Positions 36,356-45,072 of a DNA stretch of 64,000 nt are shown piece after piece. This DNA comes from G963674665 sp963674665 (GTDB lineage: Bacteria; Desulfobacterota; Desulfovibrionia; Desulfovibrionales; Desulfovibrionaceae), in the NCBI GenBank assembly GCA_963674665.2, contig CAXXPL010000015.1, forward strand, positions 1 through 64,000, in the 5' to 3' direction. The translations under genes and the position numbers were made by a program. The notes beneath the pieces were generated by a model that saw only the letters and a list, made by a program, of their open reading frames with translations, was not told the origin of the DNA and did no database searches. Within the stretch, counting starts at the first letter, position 1, and each line of letters opens with the position of its first letter.

Positions 36356-37051
36356 ATGGATCGACTGCTTCTGCTCAAATCCATTCCCCTGCTGCGCGGG
36401 CTTCCGGAGGAGCACCTGGAATCCCTGGCCCGCCACGCCCACGACAAGGTCTATCCCGTGGGTGCGCGTATCGTGAACGAGGATGACCCCATCCGTGCCT
36501 ATTTCATAGTGGTTTCCGGTAGGGTGAAGGTCTTCAAGAGTTCGGTGGAGGGCAAGGAGCAGACTCTGTACATCATGGGGCCGGGCGAGCCCTTTTGCCT
36601 CTGCACTGCTTTTGGGGACCGCACTTCGCCTGTCAACGCCGAGGCCCTGGAAGAGGCGCGCCTCGTGTTCTTCCCCGGAAAAGTGCTGGAGGATTTGGCC
36701 AGAACCGAACCATCGTTGATGTTCAACATGCTGCTGGTTCTTTCCCGGCGCCTCAGGGAGGCAATGACCATGATCGAGTCCCTCTCCCTGCTGGAAATAC
36801 CGCAACGGCTGGCCGGCTTCCTGCTGCACTCCCTGCGTATGCGGGGCACCCCCCTTCGGAACGGGGTAAGCCTCGAGTTGGACATCACCCAGCGGGAGCT
36901 TTCCAAGATTCTGGGCACCACGCCCGAAACCCTGAACCGCGTGCTCAAGCGCATGAACAGGGACGGAGTGCTCGATGTGCGGAACCGGAAGGTGGAGGTA
37001 TTCGACGTCGGGGCGTTGGAATGTCTGTCAAAGACGGGTGACTGCCCCTGA
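36356..37051 (+). CDS. Crp/Fnr family transcriptional regulator
   Basis: A 231-residue regulator: cyclic-nucleotide-binding fold (about 8-125) and a C-terminal Crp-type helix-turn-helix (about 160-222, ITQRELSKILGTTPETLNRVLKRM). The recognition helix reads E-T-L-N-R, close to the E-xx-S-R of FNR, which fits the TTGAT-N4-ATCAA box upstream. The N-terminal cysteine cluster of FNR is absent; a CxC occurs in GEPFCLCTAF. In related bacteria such proteins respond to NO, redox or heme. The start at 36356 has AAGGGAG upstream. Target and signal are inferred. Confidence 0.9.
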   Translation: MDRLLLLKSIPLLRGLPEEHLESLARHAHDKVYPVGARIVNEDDPIRAYFIVVSGRVKVFKSSVEGKEQTLYIMGPGEPFCLCTAFGDRTSPVNAEALEEARLVFFPGKVLEDLARTEPSLMFNMLLVLSRRLREAMTMIESLSLLEIPQRLAGFLLHSLRMRGTPLRNGVSLELDITQRELSKILGTTPETLNRVLKRMNRDGVLDVRNRKVEVFDVGALECLSKTGDCP

Positions 37052-37072
37052 ATCGAGGGCGGCGGGATCGTC

Positions 37073-37669
37073 TCAATCCATGAGATAGAGCCCGATATCC
37101 GGATCGCGCTCCACCCTCATGATGTACTGTGAGCCCATGGTGTGCTTGTTCACGCGCAGAATCCTGACCTCTTTGGTCACCTTGCGCGGAGGATGCGTGT
37201 CCAGGGTGAATGTCAACTCCACGTGATCGCCGACCATGATGTCATGGCGTTTCACCGTGCTGAAGCCGATGCCCCCCATTGATATGTCGTGGATGATGAT
37301 CTTGCCCCAGTCCTCGTTGGTGTGGTTCAGGTACTCGCCAGGGATTTCAACGTTTTTCCGGTATTTTTTCCTGCTTTCCAGGTTGGCCACAAACACGTTG
37401 CCGCACTTGCATTTCACTCGCAGCTTGTACTTCGAGCTGGGCAGCTTGGTAGCCTCGAGATCCTTTGCCTTTCCACAGTGGGGGCAGACTATGGTGACCC
37501 AGCCGTGCTCCCCCACATAAAACGATTTTTCCACAAGACCACTAGACGAACCAACATCGCCACCTCCACTCTTACCAGAGGTGTCCGAGCCCTTCTCCAC
37601 CTTGAACGTCTCATCAGCCGCATGAGGCATCCCGGGGAGCTTGTTGCTGTTGTTGAAGTTGATAGCCAT
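37073..37669 (-). CDS. PilZ domain protein with zinc ribbon
   Basis: A 198-residue protein: a zinc-ribbon-like pair (CPHCGKAKDL and VKCKCGN, about 60-92) and a C-terminal PilZ domain. The cyclic di-GMP motif is seen as RKKYRKNVEIP (RxxxR, about 100) and HDISMGGIGF (D/NxSxxG, about 128-137). It should bind cyclic di-GMP; the REC-GGDEF protein at 23.2-24.2 kb is a possible supplier. It converges on the Crp/Fnr gene with a 21-bp gap and is divergent from the FmdE gene. Confidence 0.88.
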   Translation of the reverse strand: MAINFNNSNKLPGMPHAADETFKVEKGSDTSGKSGGGDVGSSSGLVEKSFYVGEHGWVTIVCPHCGKAKDLEATKLPSSKYKLRVKCKCGNVFVANLESRKKYRKNVEIPGEYLNHTNEDWGKIIIHDISMGGIGFSTVKRHDIMVGDHVELTFTLDTHPPRKVTKEVRILRVNKHTMGSQYIMRVERDPDIGLYLMD

Positions 37670-38116
37670 AAATTCATCCTATACGATAAAAGGGAATATT
37701 ATAATATCAGGAGAATAAGCAGTGAGCAAGAGCTGGCAAGGGATTTGAACCAATCTTTAGATGATTGTTGAGAAATGTAATGTACCTGTAGCAAGGTCAT
37801 TTTAAAGATATTCGGCGAGATGTATGCCGGTAATAGCGGTAAAATAAATCAGCGGACGATAATGATCATAATTTTGTGCAACGAATGCATGGTAACTCTT
37901 GTCAGGTCAACAAGCGATTTCTCGTTCGCACATCCGAGGCAAACATCGGACTCGGGTGCAATTACTTTATTGTAGCGAAAGAATACTATAATTAAGTCAA
38001 GTTATTTAATTATATCAGAGTGATATATTGGTAATTTGCTGGACAGGGTTGCTACGAACAATAAGATATTATACCAATATCGCATCTTGAATTTCAAATA
38101 ATACGAGGAATTGAGT
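37670..38116. other. AT-rich divergent region, PilZ / FmdE genes
   Basis: A 447-bp stretch, clearly AT-rich against its GC-rich flanks, between divergent genes. No gene is supported. It includes the extended hairpin at 37928-37959. It may hold both promoters and a long 5' leader of the FmdE gene. Confidence 0.5.
37928..37959 (+). promoter_or_regulatory. Extended hairpin in the 5' region of the FmdE gene
   Basis: GCAC (37928-37931), a 2-base bulge and CCGAG (37934-37938) pair with CTCGG (37951-37955) and GTGC (37956-37959) over a 12-base loop. Outer TTCGC/GCGAA pairing is possible. It could be a leader structure, a small RNA element or a terminator without T-run. No known riboswitch class is claimed. 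Confidence 0.3.
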
Positions 38117-39196
38117 ATGAAAATGATTTCCAGGCTCGCAGTTGTGTCCCTGATGGCAATGGTCATCATGTCCTTCTCTGGACTCGCCACTGCCGCGCTG
38201 AAAGTGGAAATGACCCCGTCCTTGACAGAGGCTGCCAAGGCGCTGGAATCCTCCATGGAAAAGCTCGGTGTGAGGGCGGATCAGCCAGGGTTCATGGTGT
38301 TGACCAACGCTGGATATGGAAGTGCGAACGGTGAAACCACGGAAGCCTATCTCGACGTGCTGGCGAATACCACCGGCCGCACCCAGGGAACAAGAACCCT
38401 GCTCGCGGTGAATACGCCCTGCCATGAACACCTCTGGTTCGCGTTGTTGAACAAGGACACAATGGACCTCGCGTTCATCAAGCTCACTCCCGATGGATAC
38501 CGGGAGCAGGTCTTCAGCATCGCGCCTGATACCATATTTCAACCCGATGCCTGGGCCGCCGCAGCCAAGGGGTTGATCGGAGGGCGGATGTTCTCGGTGG
38601 TTTCCATCTGCCTGTCATGGGTGGAAGGCGCTGGCTGGGAAATGCTCAAGGGCGCCGAACTGCACGACCACTTCTGCCCCGGACTTAATGCCGGTTTCAT
38701 TGCCAAGGCATTTATCGAAAAGAACCTTCCACTGGCAGCCGGGGATAGCTATGTTTTTGTGGGCGCGCCCCCCATTTGCGCCATGGACGCGCTGCAATCC
38801 GCCTATGGCTGTACCATGGGAAAGAAGGGCTCCTTCAGCATGTTGGTTCCCAAGGCGGCGAACAAGGTCGCCAAGGACGAAGTCGCCCCTACGATCATAG
38901 CCATGCGTGTCAACATTAAAAAAGATGTGTGCGATGGGGTGGTCCTCGGGTTCGACTGGAAGCAGTCAGAGTCCGCCACGGGTGTGAGCGAGGCTGACAG
39001 GAGCCCCAAAGGGGGGAAGAGCAACCCCCTGTTTTATATCTCCAGGGCAAAGATGTCCTGGAAGCTCGCCCAAATGCCCATGCAGGACAAGATGGCCTGC
39101 ATCAAGGACCTCGGGCGGTTCAGCGGCCCTGCGTCCCTGGCAGGCAAGGTCACGAACGCGGGCGCGGACCCCTACGCCATGCTGCCCAAGGAATGA
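38117..39196 (+). CDS. Exported FmdE-domain protein
   Basis: A 359-residue protein with a signal peptide (about 1-25, LATAALK cleavage region) and an FmdE domain (about 165-300). The diagnostic metal-site phrase LHDHFCPGLNAGF and the later CAMDALQSAYGCTMGKKG are present. FmdE is named after the molybdenum formylmethanofuran dehydrogenase operon; in non-methanogens such proteins are of unknown function, often tied to molybdopterin or metal handling. This one is exported, which is notable. The start at 38117 has GAGGAA 6 bp upstream. The TrmO-like gene follows after 99 bp, probably cotranscribed. Confidence 0.85.
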   Translation: MKMISRLAVVSLMAMVIMSFSGLATAALKVEMTPSLTEAAKALESSMEKLGVRADQPGFMVLTNAGYGSANGETTEAYLDVLANTTGRTQGTRTLLAVNTPCHEHLWFALLNKDTMDLAFIKLTPDGYREQVFSIAPDTIFQPDAWAAAAKGLIGGRMFSVVSICLSWVEGAGWEMLKGAELHDHFCPGLNAGFIAKAFIEKNLPLAAGDSYVFVGAPPICAMDALQSAYGCTMGKKGSFSMLVPKAANKVAKDEVAPTIIAMRVNIKKDVCDGVVLGFDWKQSESATGVSEADRSPKGGKSNPLFYISRAKMSWKLAQMPMQDKMACIKDLGRFSGPASLAGKVTNAGADPYAMLPKE

Positions 39197-39295
39197 TGAC
39201 GGGCCGAGAAATGGATTGTCCAGGGAAGTCTTTCGCTTTCGGGCTTTCCAGAACCTCGTTCGAAGAATCAAAAATACCGACAAGAGGAACATGAA

Positions 39296-39847
39296 ATGAA
39301 CGGCGAGACAGCAACAGGCAATAACGCCATCCAGTTGTTCCCCATAGGTGTCATACGCAACGGCATCGAGAAACCCATGCTGCGGGCCGACAAGAACGGC
39401 CTGGCCATGCAGGAGCGCATGCAAAAGGCCAGGGAAATGCACCGGAAGATCGCGTCCATGGTCAGCGAGCTTGTGCTGGAGAATAAGTATGAACCTCTTC
39501 TGGACGGTATCGAGGGGTTTTCGCATATCCTGGTGTTGTACTGGCCCCATCTTGTGGATCAGGCGCAAAGGACCCTGGAGAAGGTGCGCCCCATGGGGCG
39601 CAAGGACGTTGAGGAGAAGGGGATCTTCGCCACCTGCAGCCCTGTGCGTCCCAATTCAATCCTGGTGACAGCGGTCAGGCTGCTGGAGCGCAACGGCACA
39701 TGCCTGCGGGTTCGGGGGTTGGAGGCGGTGGACGGCTCTCCAATCCTGGACCTCAAACCCTACAATCCGAATTACTACAGGATCGACCACCCGGAGATTC
39801 CGGAATGGATGCAGCGGTTGCACAGGGAAATCGAAGCCGAGGATTGA
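39296..39847 (+). CDS. TrmO/TsaA-family protein (second copy)
   Basis: A 183-residue protein of the TrmO/TsaA (UPF0066) family: LFPIGVIRNGIEKP, then IEGFSHILVLYWPH, SPVRPNSILVTAVRLLE and VDGSPILDLKPY. TrmO methylates t6A37 in tRNA. This paralogue differs from the partial gene at 1-394, and TrmO-like domains also occur near molybdenum-related genes, where their role is unclear. It sits 99 bp after the exported FmdE gene and is closed by a strong hairpin. A tRNA role is possible; a specialised role with FmdE is an alternative. Confidence 0.82.
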   Translation: MNGETATGNNAIQLFPIGVIRNGIEKPMLRADKNGLAMQERMQKAREMHRKIASMVSELVLENKYEPLLDGIEGFSHILVLYWPHLVDQAQRTLEKVRPMGRKDVEEKGIFATCSPVRPNSILVTAVRLLERNGTCLRVRGLEAVDGSPILDLKPYNPNYYRIDHPEIPEWMQRLHREIEAED

Positions 39848-39935
39848 TGGATGGATTGGGTCGAGGTCTAGTGACAAGGAGTTTCAGAGGAGGCTGATTC
39901 CTCGCCTTGAAACTGGCTGCTCAAGAAGTGACACA

Positions 39936-39988
39936 ATGTGGCGCTCCAGGCGAACCATTCTCGAATAGGTTCCCCAGGAGCGCCACAT
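39936..39988. terminator. Long bidirectional terminator hairpin
   Basis: ATGTGGCGCTCC (39936-39947) and GGAGCGCCACAT (39977-39988) form a perfect 12-bp stem, with an inner GAACC/GGTTC pairing. A T-run follows on the plus strand. It separates the TrmO-like gene from the convergent SGNH gene. Confidence 0.88.
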
Positions 39989-40005
39989 TTCTTGATTTTA
40001 CAGAG

Positions 40006-40893
40006 TTACTGCTGGTAGGTGTTGGCAATTTCATCCAGGATATGACGGCTGAGGAGCCGGTATCCCGTCATGGTGAAGTGCACGCCGTCCTTGGCCCGCA
40101 GGGTCAGGACCTTGCCGTTGAAGTTCTTATGACGGGTGAACTGCCCGTCGTCCCCGGAAAACAGGGACCAGGCATCCACGTAGTGGCAGCCGGGGACGCC
40201 GCTGCAGGCGTCCCTCAAGGCCTGATTGGCCTGGTTCGCGCGTTCCGAGTACCCGTTCTTGCCCATGGGCGGGAGCCCCACGAAATAGAGGGTAACCCCA
40301 GAATTAACGGCAATGTTGGCAAAGTCGCGGGCTTTCTGCACATAGGCCTGTCGCCAGGAGTCGGAGCCGGAGCCGTTGTGCGCGTCGTTGCCGCTGATCA
40401 TGGCCACGATGACTTCGGGCCGATCCTGCTGAATGAAGCTGGAGAGCTGCTGCTGCCAGTTGTAGAAAGCAGGGGAATTGAGGCCCGAGGAGGTCTTGCC
40501 GCGCTGCTGTAGGGACACTCCCATGCCCTTGAGTTCGTTGCTCATGGTCATGCCCACGCCCACGGCAAAGGAATCGCCAACCACCATAACGGACCGCGCG
40601 GGAATGACGGACGGTCGGGTGGGGGGCGGTACCGGCGATATGGCTGGCTTGGGTTCGGGCACCACGGCTACTGGTTCGGGCTTGCGCAACTTCTCCTCGA
40701 CCCAGAGCGGGAGTCCGAAGTCCGCGGAGATGGCCTGTTGTACCCGTTCACGCCTGGCGGCTGCCTGTTTTTCCTGCTTCTGCCTGGTGAGTTGCGGCGG
40801 CGCGGGTCTGGGCTCCTGTTTGGCGGCGTTACAGCCTCCGAGAAACATGCCGAACAGGCACAATGGGATGATAAGAAAGGTGGAAACTCGCAT
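40006..40893 (-). CDS. SGNH/DUF459-type lipoprotein, putative O-acetyl enzyme (copy 1)
   Basis: A 295-residue lipoprotein: signal peptide with lipobox LGGC (Cys about 21), a variable linker, then an SGNH hydrolase-like domain. Blocks: VVGDSFAVGVG (nucleophile Ser), KTSSGLNSPAFYNW, MISGNDAH and KDGVHFTMTGYRLLSRHIL (Asp and His of the catalytic pair). Such DUF459/AlgX/PatB-like proteins accept or remove acetyl groups on polysaccharides in the periplasm. It is the last of three paralogues in a row behind an MBOAT gene. A distal strong terminator follows. Confidence 0.82.
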   Translation of the reverse strand: MRVSTFLIIPLCLFGMFLGGCNAAKQEPRPAPPQLTRQKQEKQAAARRERVQQAISADFGLPLWVEEKLRKPEPVAVVPEPKPAISPVPPPTRPSVIPARSVMVVGDSFAVGVGMTMSNELKGMGVSLQQRGKTSSGLNSPAFYNWQQQLSSFIQQDRPEVIVAMISGNDAHNGSGSDSWRQAYVQKARDFANIAVNSGVTLYFVGLPPMGKNGYSERANQANQALRDACSGVPGCHYVDAWSLFSGDDGQFTRHKNFNGKVLTLRAKDGVHFTMTGYRLLSRHILDEIANTYQQ

Positions 40894-40962
40894 CTGCGTC
40901 CTCCAAAAAAGAGCAGGGGAATGCTATGAAACGAAAAGGCATGGCCAATGATCAAAGGCCGG

Positions 40963-42105
40963 TTAGCCCGAAGGCTCCGGACGGGGGCGGGATTGCAACA
41001 CGGTGATGCTGTCGGTCATTGACTGCAGACAGCGGCTGGCCAGGATGTCCGCGCCGGTGCTGGAAAGATGCACACCGTCGTTGGCGCGGATTCGAATGAG
41101 CTCTCCGGAGTTGTCCACCATGTGCTTGGTGAACCGCCCCTTCTCGTCCGCCAGTGCATCCCATGTATCCACGAAGTAACAGTTGCTGTGGCTGTCGCAC
41201 AGTTTCTGAATGACCTTGTTGATGCGCTGCACGTCGTGGGTGAGCTGGGGCCGTTCCATGATGGGTGCGCCGACCCAGAAGATGTTCACGTCGGGGTTGT
41301 TCTTCACGCAGAGTTCGAAGAGCTTGTTCACCCGGCGTGTGTACTCGTCGTCCCAGGAGTTGTTGCCGAAACTGGTGGTGGAGCCGTCGGAGCGCTTCAG
41401 GGACTGGTTGTCGTTGGTGCCGATCATTATGACCACTGTGCTGGGGTGCATGGAAGAGGCGAGCTTGGCAAGGGTGCGCTCCCAGTCGAAGAAGTCGGGC
41501 CGGGCCAGGCCGCTGGAGACCTTGCCCAGTCGCTTGAAGTAGATTCCTGGAATCTTGGAGAAATAATCCTCGAGATGCTTGCCCACGGGGATGGACAGGG
41601 AGTCTCCGATGACCAGAACCTTTTCCTCGGGCGGTTGTAGATCCTTGGCAGCCTTGGCAACCGTACGGAAACTGGCCTCCGAGAGCCCGTTTTTCTCGAA
41701 CCCGGTGGATATCACGGCCTGAGGCTTTGAAGGAGGCGGACAGGATTCCGCGAGTTTGTCTACGTGCTCATTTTCCTCCGGGGTCGATGGGGTGGAGGCG
41801 GCGACATCCGGAGCGCCGTCGGGCTCCTGCTGGTCATGGGGATCCTGGACCTCTGTGGCGTTGCTAGCCGAGGGCGCGGCGGATTCGACGATGGTCTCCA
41901 CAGAGGAGTCGTCCAACGGTTCCGGAGCGTCATCGAGAACAATGAGGCGCGGCTCCTTCACGGATTCGCCGGGAGGGCACTGACTCACCTCTGTCAACAG
42001 CTCGTGTAGCGAGGTACCACCCATGGGGTTGACATTGGTGGTTGTAGGCAGAGGAAAAAAGGCAATGCTGGAAATCAGCGTGCCTATAAGGATGAAAAAA
42101 CGCAT
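40963..42105 (-). CDS. SGNH/DUF459-type exported protein (copy 2)
   Basis: A 380-residue protein with an N-terminal signal or anchor (about 1-20), a long low-complexity Pro/Ser/Glu-rich linker (about 40-140) and a C-terminal SGNH domain: LVIGDSLSIPVGK, KVSSGLARPDFFDW, MIGTNDNQSL and ANDGVHLSSTGADILASR. The catalytic Ser, Asn and Asp-His residues are all present. It lies 69 bp upstream of copy 1 in the MBOAT locus. Sequence is clearly paralogous to its neighbours yet well diverged, suggesting separate substrates or partners. Confidence 0.82.
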   Translation of the reverse strand: MRFFILIGTLISSIAFFPLPTTTNVNPMGGTSLHELLTEVSQCPPGESVKEPRLIVLDDAPEPLDDSSVETIVESAAPSASNATEVQDPHDQQEPDGAPDVAASTPSTPEENEHVDKLAESCPPPSKPQAVISTGFEKNGLSEASFRTVAKAAKDLQPPEEKVLVIGDSLSIPVGKHLEDYFSKIPGIYFKRLGKVSSGLARPDFFDWERTLAKLASSMHPSTVVIMIGTNDNQSLKRSDGSTTSFGNNSWDDEYTRRVNKLFELCVKNNPDVNIFWVGAPIMERPQLTHDVQRINKVIQKLCDSHSNCYFVDTWDALADEKGRFTKHMVDNSGELIRIRANDGVHLSSTGADILASRCLQSMTDSITVLQSRPRPEPSG

Positions 42106-42209
42106 GCTCGCTCCCGTGCTATGCTTCCCGAAAACACCGGGGCTTGTTTGAGCAGGTTAGAGCAGTGGCCGAACAAGTACCAAAAAGTGTGTTACCGGGG
42201 CGCATAATG

Positions 42210-43397
42210 TTAAATGGACTTTTCAGCACGGGCTTTAGGGCGCAGTTCAACGTAGTTGGAAATGTAATTAAGGATGTAGCGGCTGAGCAGATCCCCCCCG
42301 TCAGTGGAAAAGTGGATTCCGTCTTTCGCGCGTATCCTGATACTGTACCCCTTGTCATCCTTCTTGTAATTTGTATAATTGCCATTGTCATCTGTCAAGA
42401 TATCCGCAGTATCGACAAAATTGCAGAGATCAAAGGCTTCGCAGGCCTTTTTGGCAGCTTCGTTGGCTATCTGGATGCGCTGGCTCATGGCGGTGTCACG
42501 TACCACGGGCAGGCTCACCCAATAAGTGGGAACGCTGTTGCCTGCAATGATGGCAATGAAACGTTCCACACGTTTCTGATAGGCGTCGGGCCATGCGGCG
42601 GTGCCAAGTATCGCTTTCTTGTTGTCGATATGAATGTTGTTGTTTGCGTCGTTTACGCCCATCATCACAACGATGAGATCGGGTTTGTACTTGTCGATAA
42701 GCACCTGGACCTTCTTCTCCCAGTCAAAAAGATGGGGAATGGCCAGGCCGCTGGAGACCTTGCCCACACGGGCGAAGTCTATGTCCTCGTTGTATTCCTT
42801 GAGCGCACGTTCAAAGGATTTGGCCAGTCCAAGGGCCAGGGAGTCCCCGACCACCAGGATGGAACTCGGTGTGTGCCGCAGTTTCTGGGTATTCTCCGGC
42901 CCCGTGTTCAGGCCAAGCTCCATCTGGTTGTCCATCGAACCGGTGGATGTCACCGCGAGTTGCGGGCCATTGCCCTGGTCCGGGGAGTAGCCTGCATTGA
43001 CCACGCCCTGCCCATGTCGTTGCAGCCACTGGTACAGACCCTGGGCCAGCTGGCGCCGTTGCTCCGCGGAAAGGGCGGCCAGCGCAAGGCGCAAGTCGTC
43101 GGAGTAATGGATCTCGGTACTCGATGAGATCCGGAACTCTTCCTCGAGGCACTTGGTGTTGTCCTTATAAATATCGTTAAACAGAAAGGCGCTGGAGCAG
43201 TCGAAAGTATCTACGGCACGGGTCACGCCGGTGAAGTCCCGAAGCTCCTGGGCGGAGTTCAGGATAGACATGACAGGATCGCCTTCGCCCGAGGACTGCA
43301 TGAAATACCAAGGCGAGAGTTTATCCAGGTTCAGGAAACACCCGATGCCCAACCCGAGCGTAAATATGAGTATTCCCTGGAGAGTGTATTTCTTCAT
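42210..43397 (-). CDS. SGNH/DUF459-type exported protein (copy 3)
   Basis: A 395-residue protein with an N-terminal membrane segment (about 6-26), a middle region (30-160) not seen in the paralogues, and a C-terminal SGNH domain: LVVGDSLALGLAK, KVSSGLAIPHLFDW, MMGVNDANNN and KDGIHFSTDGGDLLSRYIL. All catalytic positions are kept. It lies 31 bp after the MBOAT gene and 104 bp before copy 2; it is the proximal SGNH gene. It probably works with the MBOAT protein in acetyl transfer across the membrane, by analogy with PatA/PatB and AlgI/AlgX. Confidence 0.82.
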   Translation of the reverse strand: MKKYTLQGILIFTLGLGIGCFLNLDKLSPWYFMQSSGEGDPVMSILNSAQELRDFTGVTRAVDTFDCSSAFLFNDIYKDNTKCLEEEFRISSSTEIHYSDDLRLALAALSAEQRRQLAQGLYQWLQRHGQGVVNAGYSPDQGNGPQLAVTSTGSMDNQMELGLNTGPENTQKLRHTPSSILVVGDSLALGLAKSFERALKEYNEDIDFARVGKVSSGLAIPHLFDWEKKVQVLIDKYKPDLIVVMMGVNDANNNIHIDNKKAILGTAAWPDAYQKRVERFIAIIAGNSVPTYWVSLPVVRDTAMSQRIQIANEAAKKACEAFDLCNFVDTADILTDDNGNYTNYKKDDKGYSIRIRAKDGIHFSTDGGDLLSRYILNYISNYVELRPKARAEKSI

Positions 43398-43428
43398 ACC
43401 TCACGTACCCCCAAATCCAGGTGAGGAC

Positions 43429-44856
43429 TTAGAATTGAAAATAGATGAAAGCCGGGACGCCATCGGGTCCCAGCCTGAGGATCAATGTCCCCAAAAGGCC
43501 TACGACAAGTGCGTGAACCAGCCAATGACAATGGTTGAAAACCGAAACGTAAGCCTTTCTTATATCAAAATCGAGAAACTCCTTCAAGAGCACCAGGGCG
43601 ATGATCACCAACACAATAGGATTGGCACCGTCCCCCGAGTTGTCAAGGCTGCAGACCCTGGCAACGACCTCCCACCCCCGGTCAAAGGACTCGGCGCGGA
43701 AGAATATCCAGGCAAACGTGACATATCCGAAGGTGAGGAGCCAGGACAGGGCCGAGGTCACAGGAGAAAGGGCTGAGTCGAGGGCCTTGCCCTGTGCCTT
43801 GCGCCGGTCGCGCAGGCCGTGGGTGAACATCAGCCCCACGCCGTGCAGCAGCCCCCAGAAGATGAAGTTCAGCCCGGCACCGTGCCACAGACCGCCCAGC
43901 GCAAAGGTGATCACCAGGTTCAGGTGCTTGCGCCAGGTTGCCACACGGCTGCCCCCGAGGCTGAAGTACAGGTAGTCCCGAAGCCATGTGGAGAACGAAA
44001 TATGCCAGCGGTGCCAGAAATCACGCAGGCTCAGAGCGCTGTATGGCCTGTCGAAGTTCTCGGGCAGAATGAAGCCCATGAGCAGGCCCACGCCCAGCAC
44101 CAGGTCCGTGTACCCGGAAAAATCACAATAAATTTGGATGGAGTACCCCAGAACACCGCTCAATGCGCCGAACCAGGTGAAGCCGTCCGGAAAGTCGAAG
44201 ACGTGGTTCACGATGTGCGAGGCCAGGTAGCTTGAGAGCACCAGCTTCTTGAACAGGCCGCTGAGCAGCAGGAAATAGCCCGCGCTGACCGCGTCCCTGC
44301 TCAAAGGGGTGGTGTTGGTGAGTTGCGGCACGAACTGCCTGGCTCGGAGGATTGGGCCGCTTAGGATGGTGGGGAAAAAGGCCACGAACAGGAACACGTC
44401 CAGTGGGTTGCCCACCTTGGCGGCGGGGTCGCGATAAACGTCGATGGCATAGGACAACCCCTGGAAGGTGAAGAACGAGATGCCCACCGGCAGGAAAATG
44501 TCCAGCATGGGGAGGGGATTGCTCAATCCCATGCCCACGAAGACCTGGTCCGTGGTCATGAAGAAGAAGTCGTAATATTTGAAAAAGGCAAGACCGCTGA
44601 GGCCGATGAGCAGCAGCAGCGAGATGCACAGGAAGCGGCCGGTCTTATTTCGGGAGCGCCCCAGTATTTCCGCGAACAGCCAAGTGAAAAAGCTGAATTC
44701 GACGAGAATTCCCAAAAATTCGAGGCCAAAACATCCGTAAAAATAATAGGATGCGGCCAACAGGTACCATCGGTGCCCGGTTCGCCCCCTGAGTAGCCAG
44801 TTGCACGGAAGAACGAGCAGAAAAAACAGGGCAAATTGAAAACTGAGAATGTTCAT
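43429..44856 (-). CDS. MBOAT-family O-acyltransferase (AlgI/PatA-like)
   Basis: A 475-residue polytopic membrane protein of the MBOAT family, AlgI branch. The catalytic histidine is in LGGLWHGAGLNFIFWG (about 322-337) and a second conserved block is RDFWHRWHISFSTWLRDYL (about 278-296). It moves acetyl groups from cytoplasmic acetyl-CoA to the outer face of the membrane for polysaccharide or peptidoglycan O-acetylation. GGAGG precedes the start. It leads an operon with three SGNH proteins. No alginate or exopolysaccharide polymerase is nearby, so the acceptor polymer is unknown. Confidence 0.92.
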   Translation of the reverse strand: MNILSFQFALFFLLVLPCNWLLRGRTGHRWYLLAASYYFYGCFGLEFLGILVEFSFFTWLFAEILGRSRNKTGRFLCISLLLLIGLSGLAFFKYYDFFFMTTDQVFVGMGLSNPLPMLDIFLPVGISFFTFQGLSYAIDVYRDPAAKVGNPLDVFLFVAFFPTILSGPILRARQFVPQLTNTTPLSRDAVSAGYFLLLSGLFKKLVLSSYLASHIVNHVFDFPDGFTWFGALSGVLGYSIQIYCDFSGYTDLVLGVGLLMGFILPENFDRPYSALSLRDFWHRWHISFSTWLRDYLYFSLGGSRVATWRKHLNLVITFALGGLWHGAGLNFIFWGLLHGVGLMFTHGLRDRRKAQGKALDSALSPVTSALSWLLTFGYVTFAWIFFRAESFDRGWEVVARVCSLDNSGDGANPIVLVIIALVLLKEFLDFDIRKAYVSVFNHCHWLVHALVVGLLGTLILRLGPDGVPAFIYFQF

Positions 44857-45072
44857 CTACCCCGCCTCCAGGGGTCGAAAAATGTCCAGGGCCTGCTCCG
44901 GCGCGAGTTTCCCGGCGAATGATTGGGGGTTGCGCTTCCCCTGTTCGGGGTATATCTACATGCGAACAATCGCCCTGACGACAAGTTGGCAGAAGTAGTA
45001 GAAAAGCCTGATAAAGGCAAGAGAGTGGGCGATTCCAAATTACGCCTCAAAGGTCCTGCTTTTCACAGCCAT

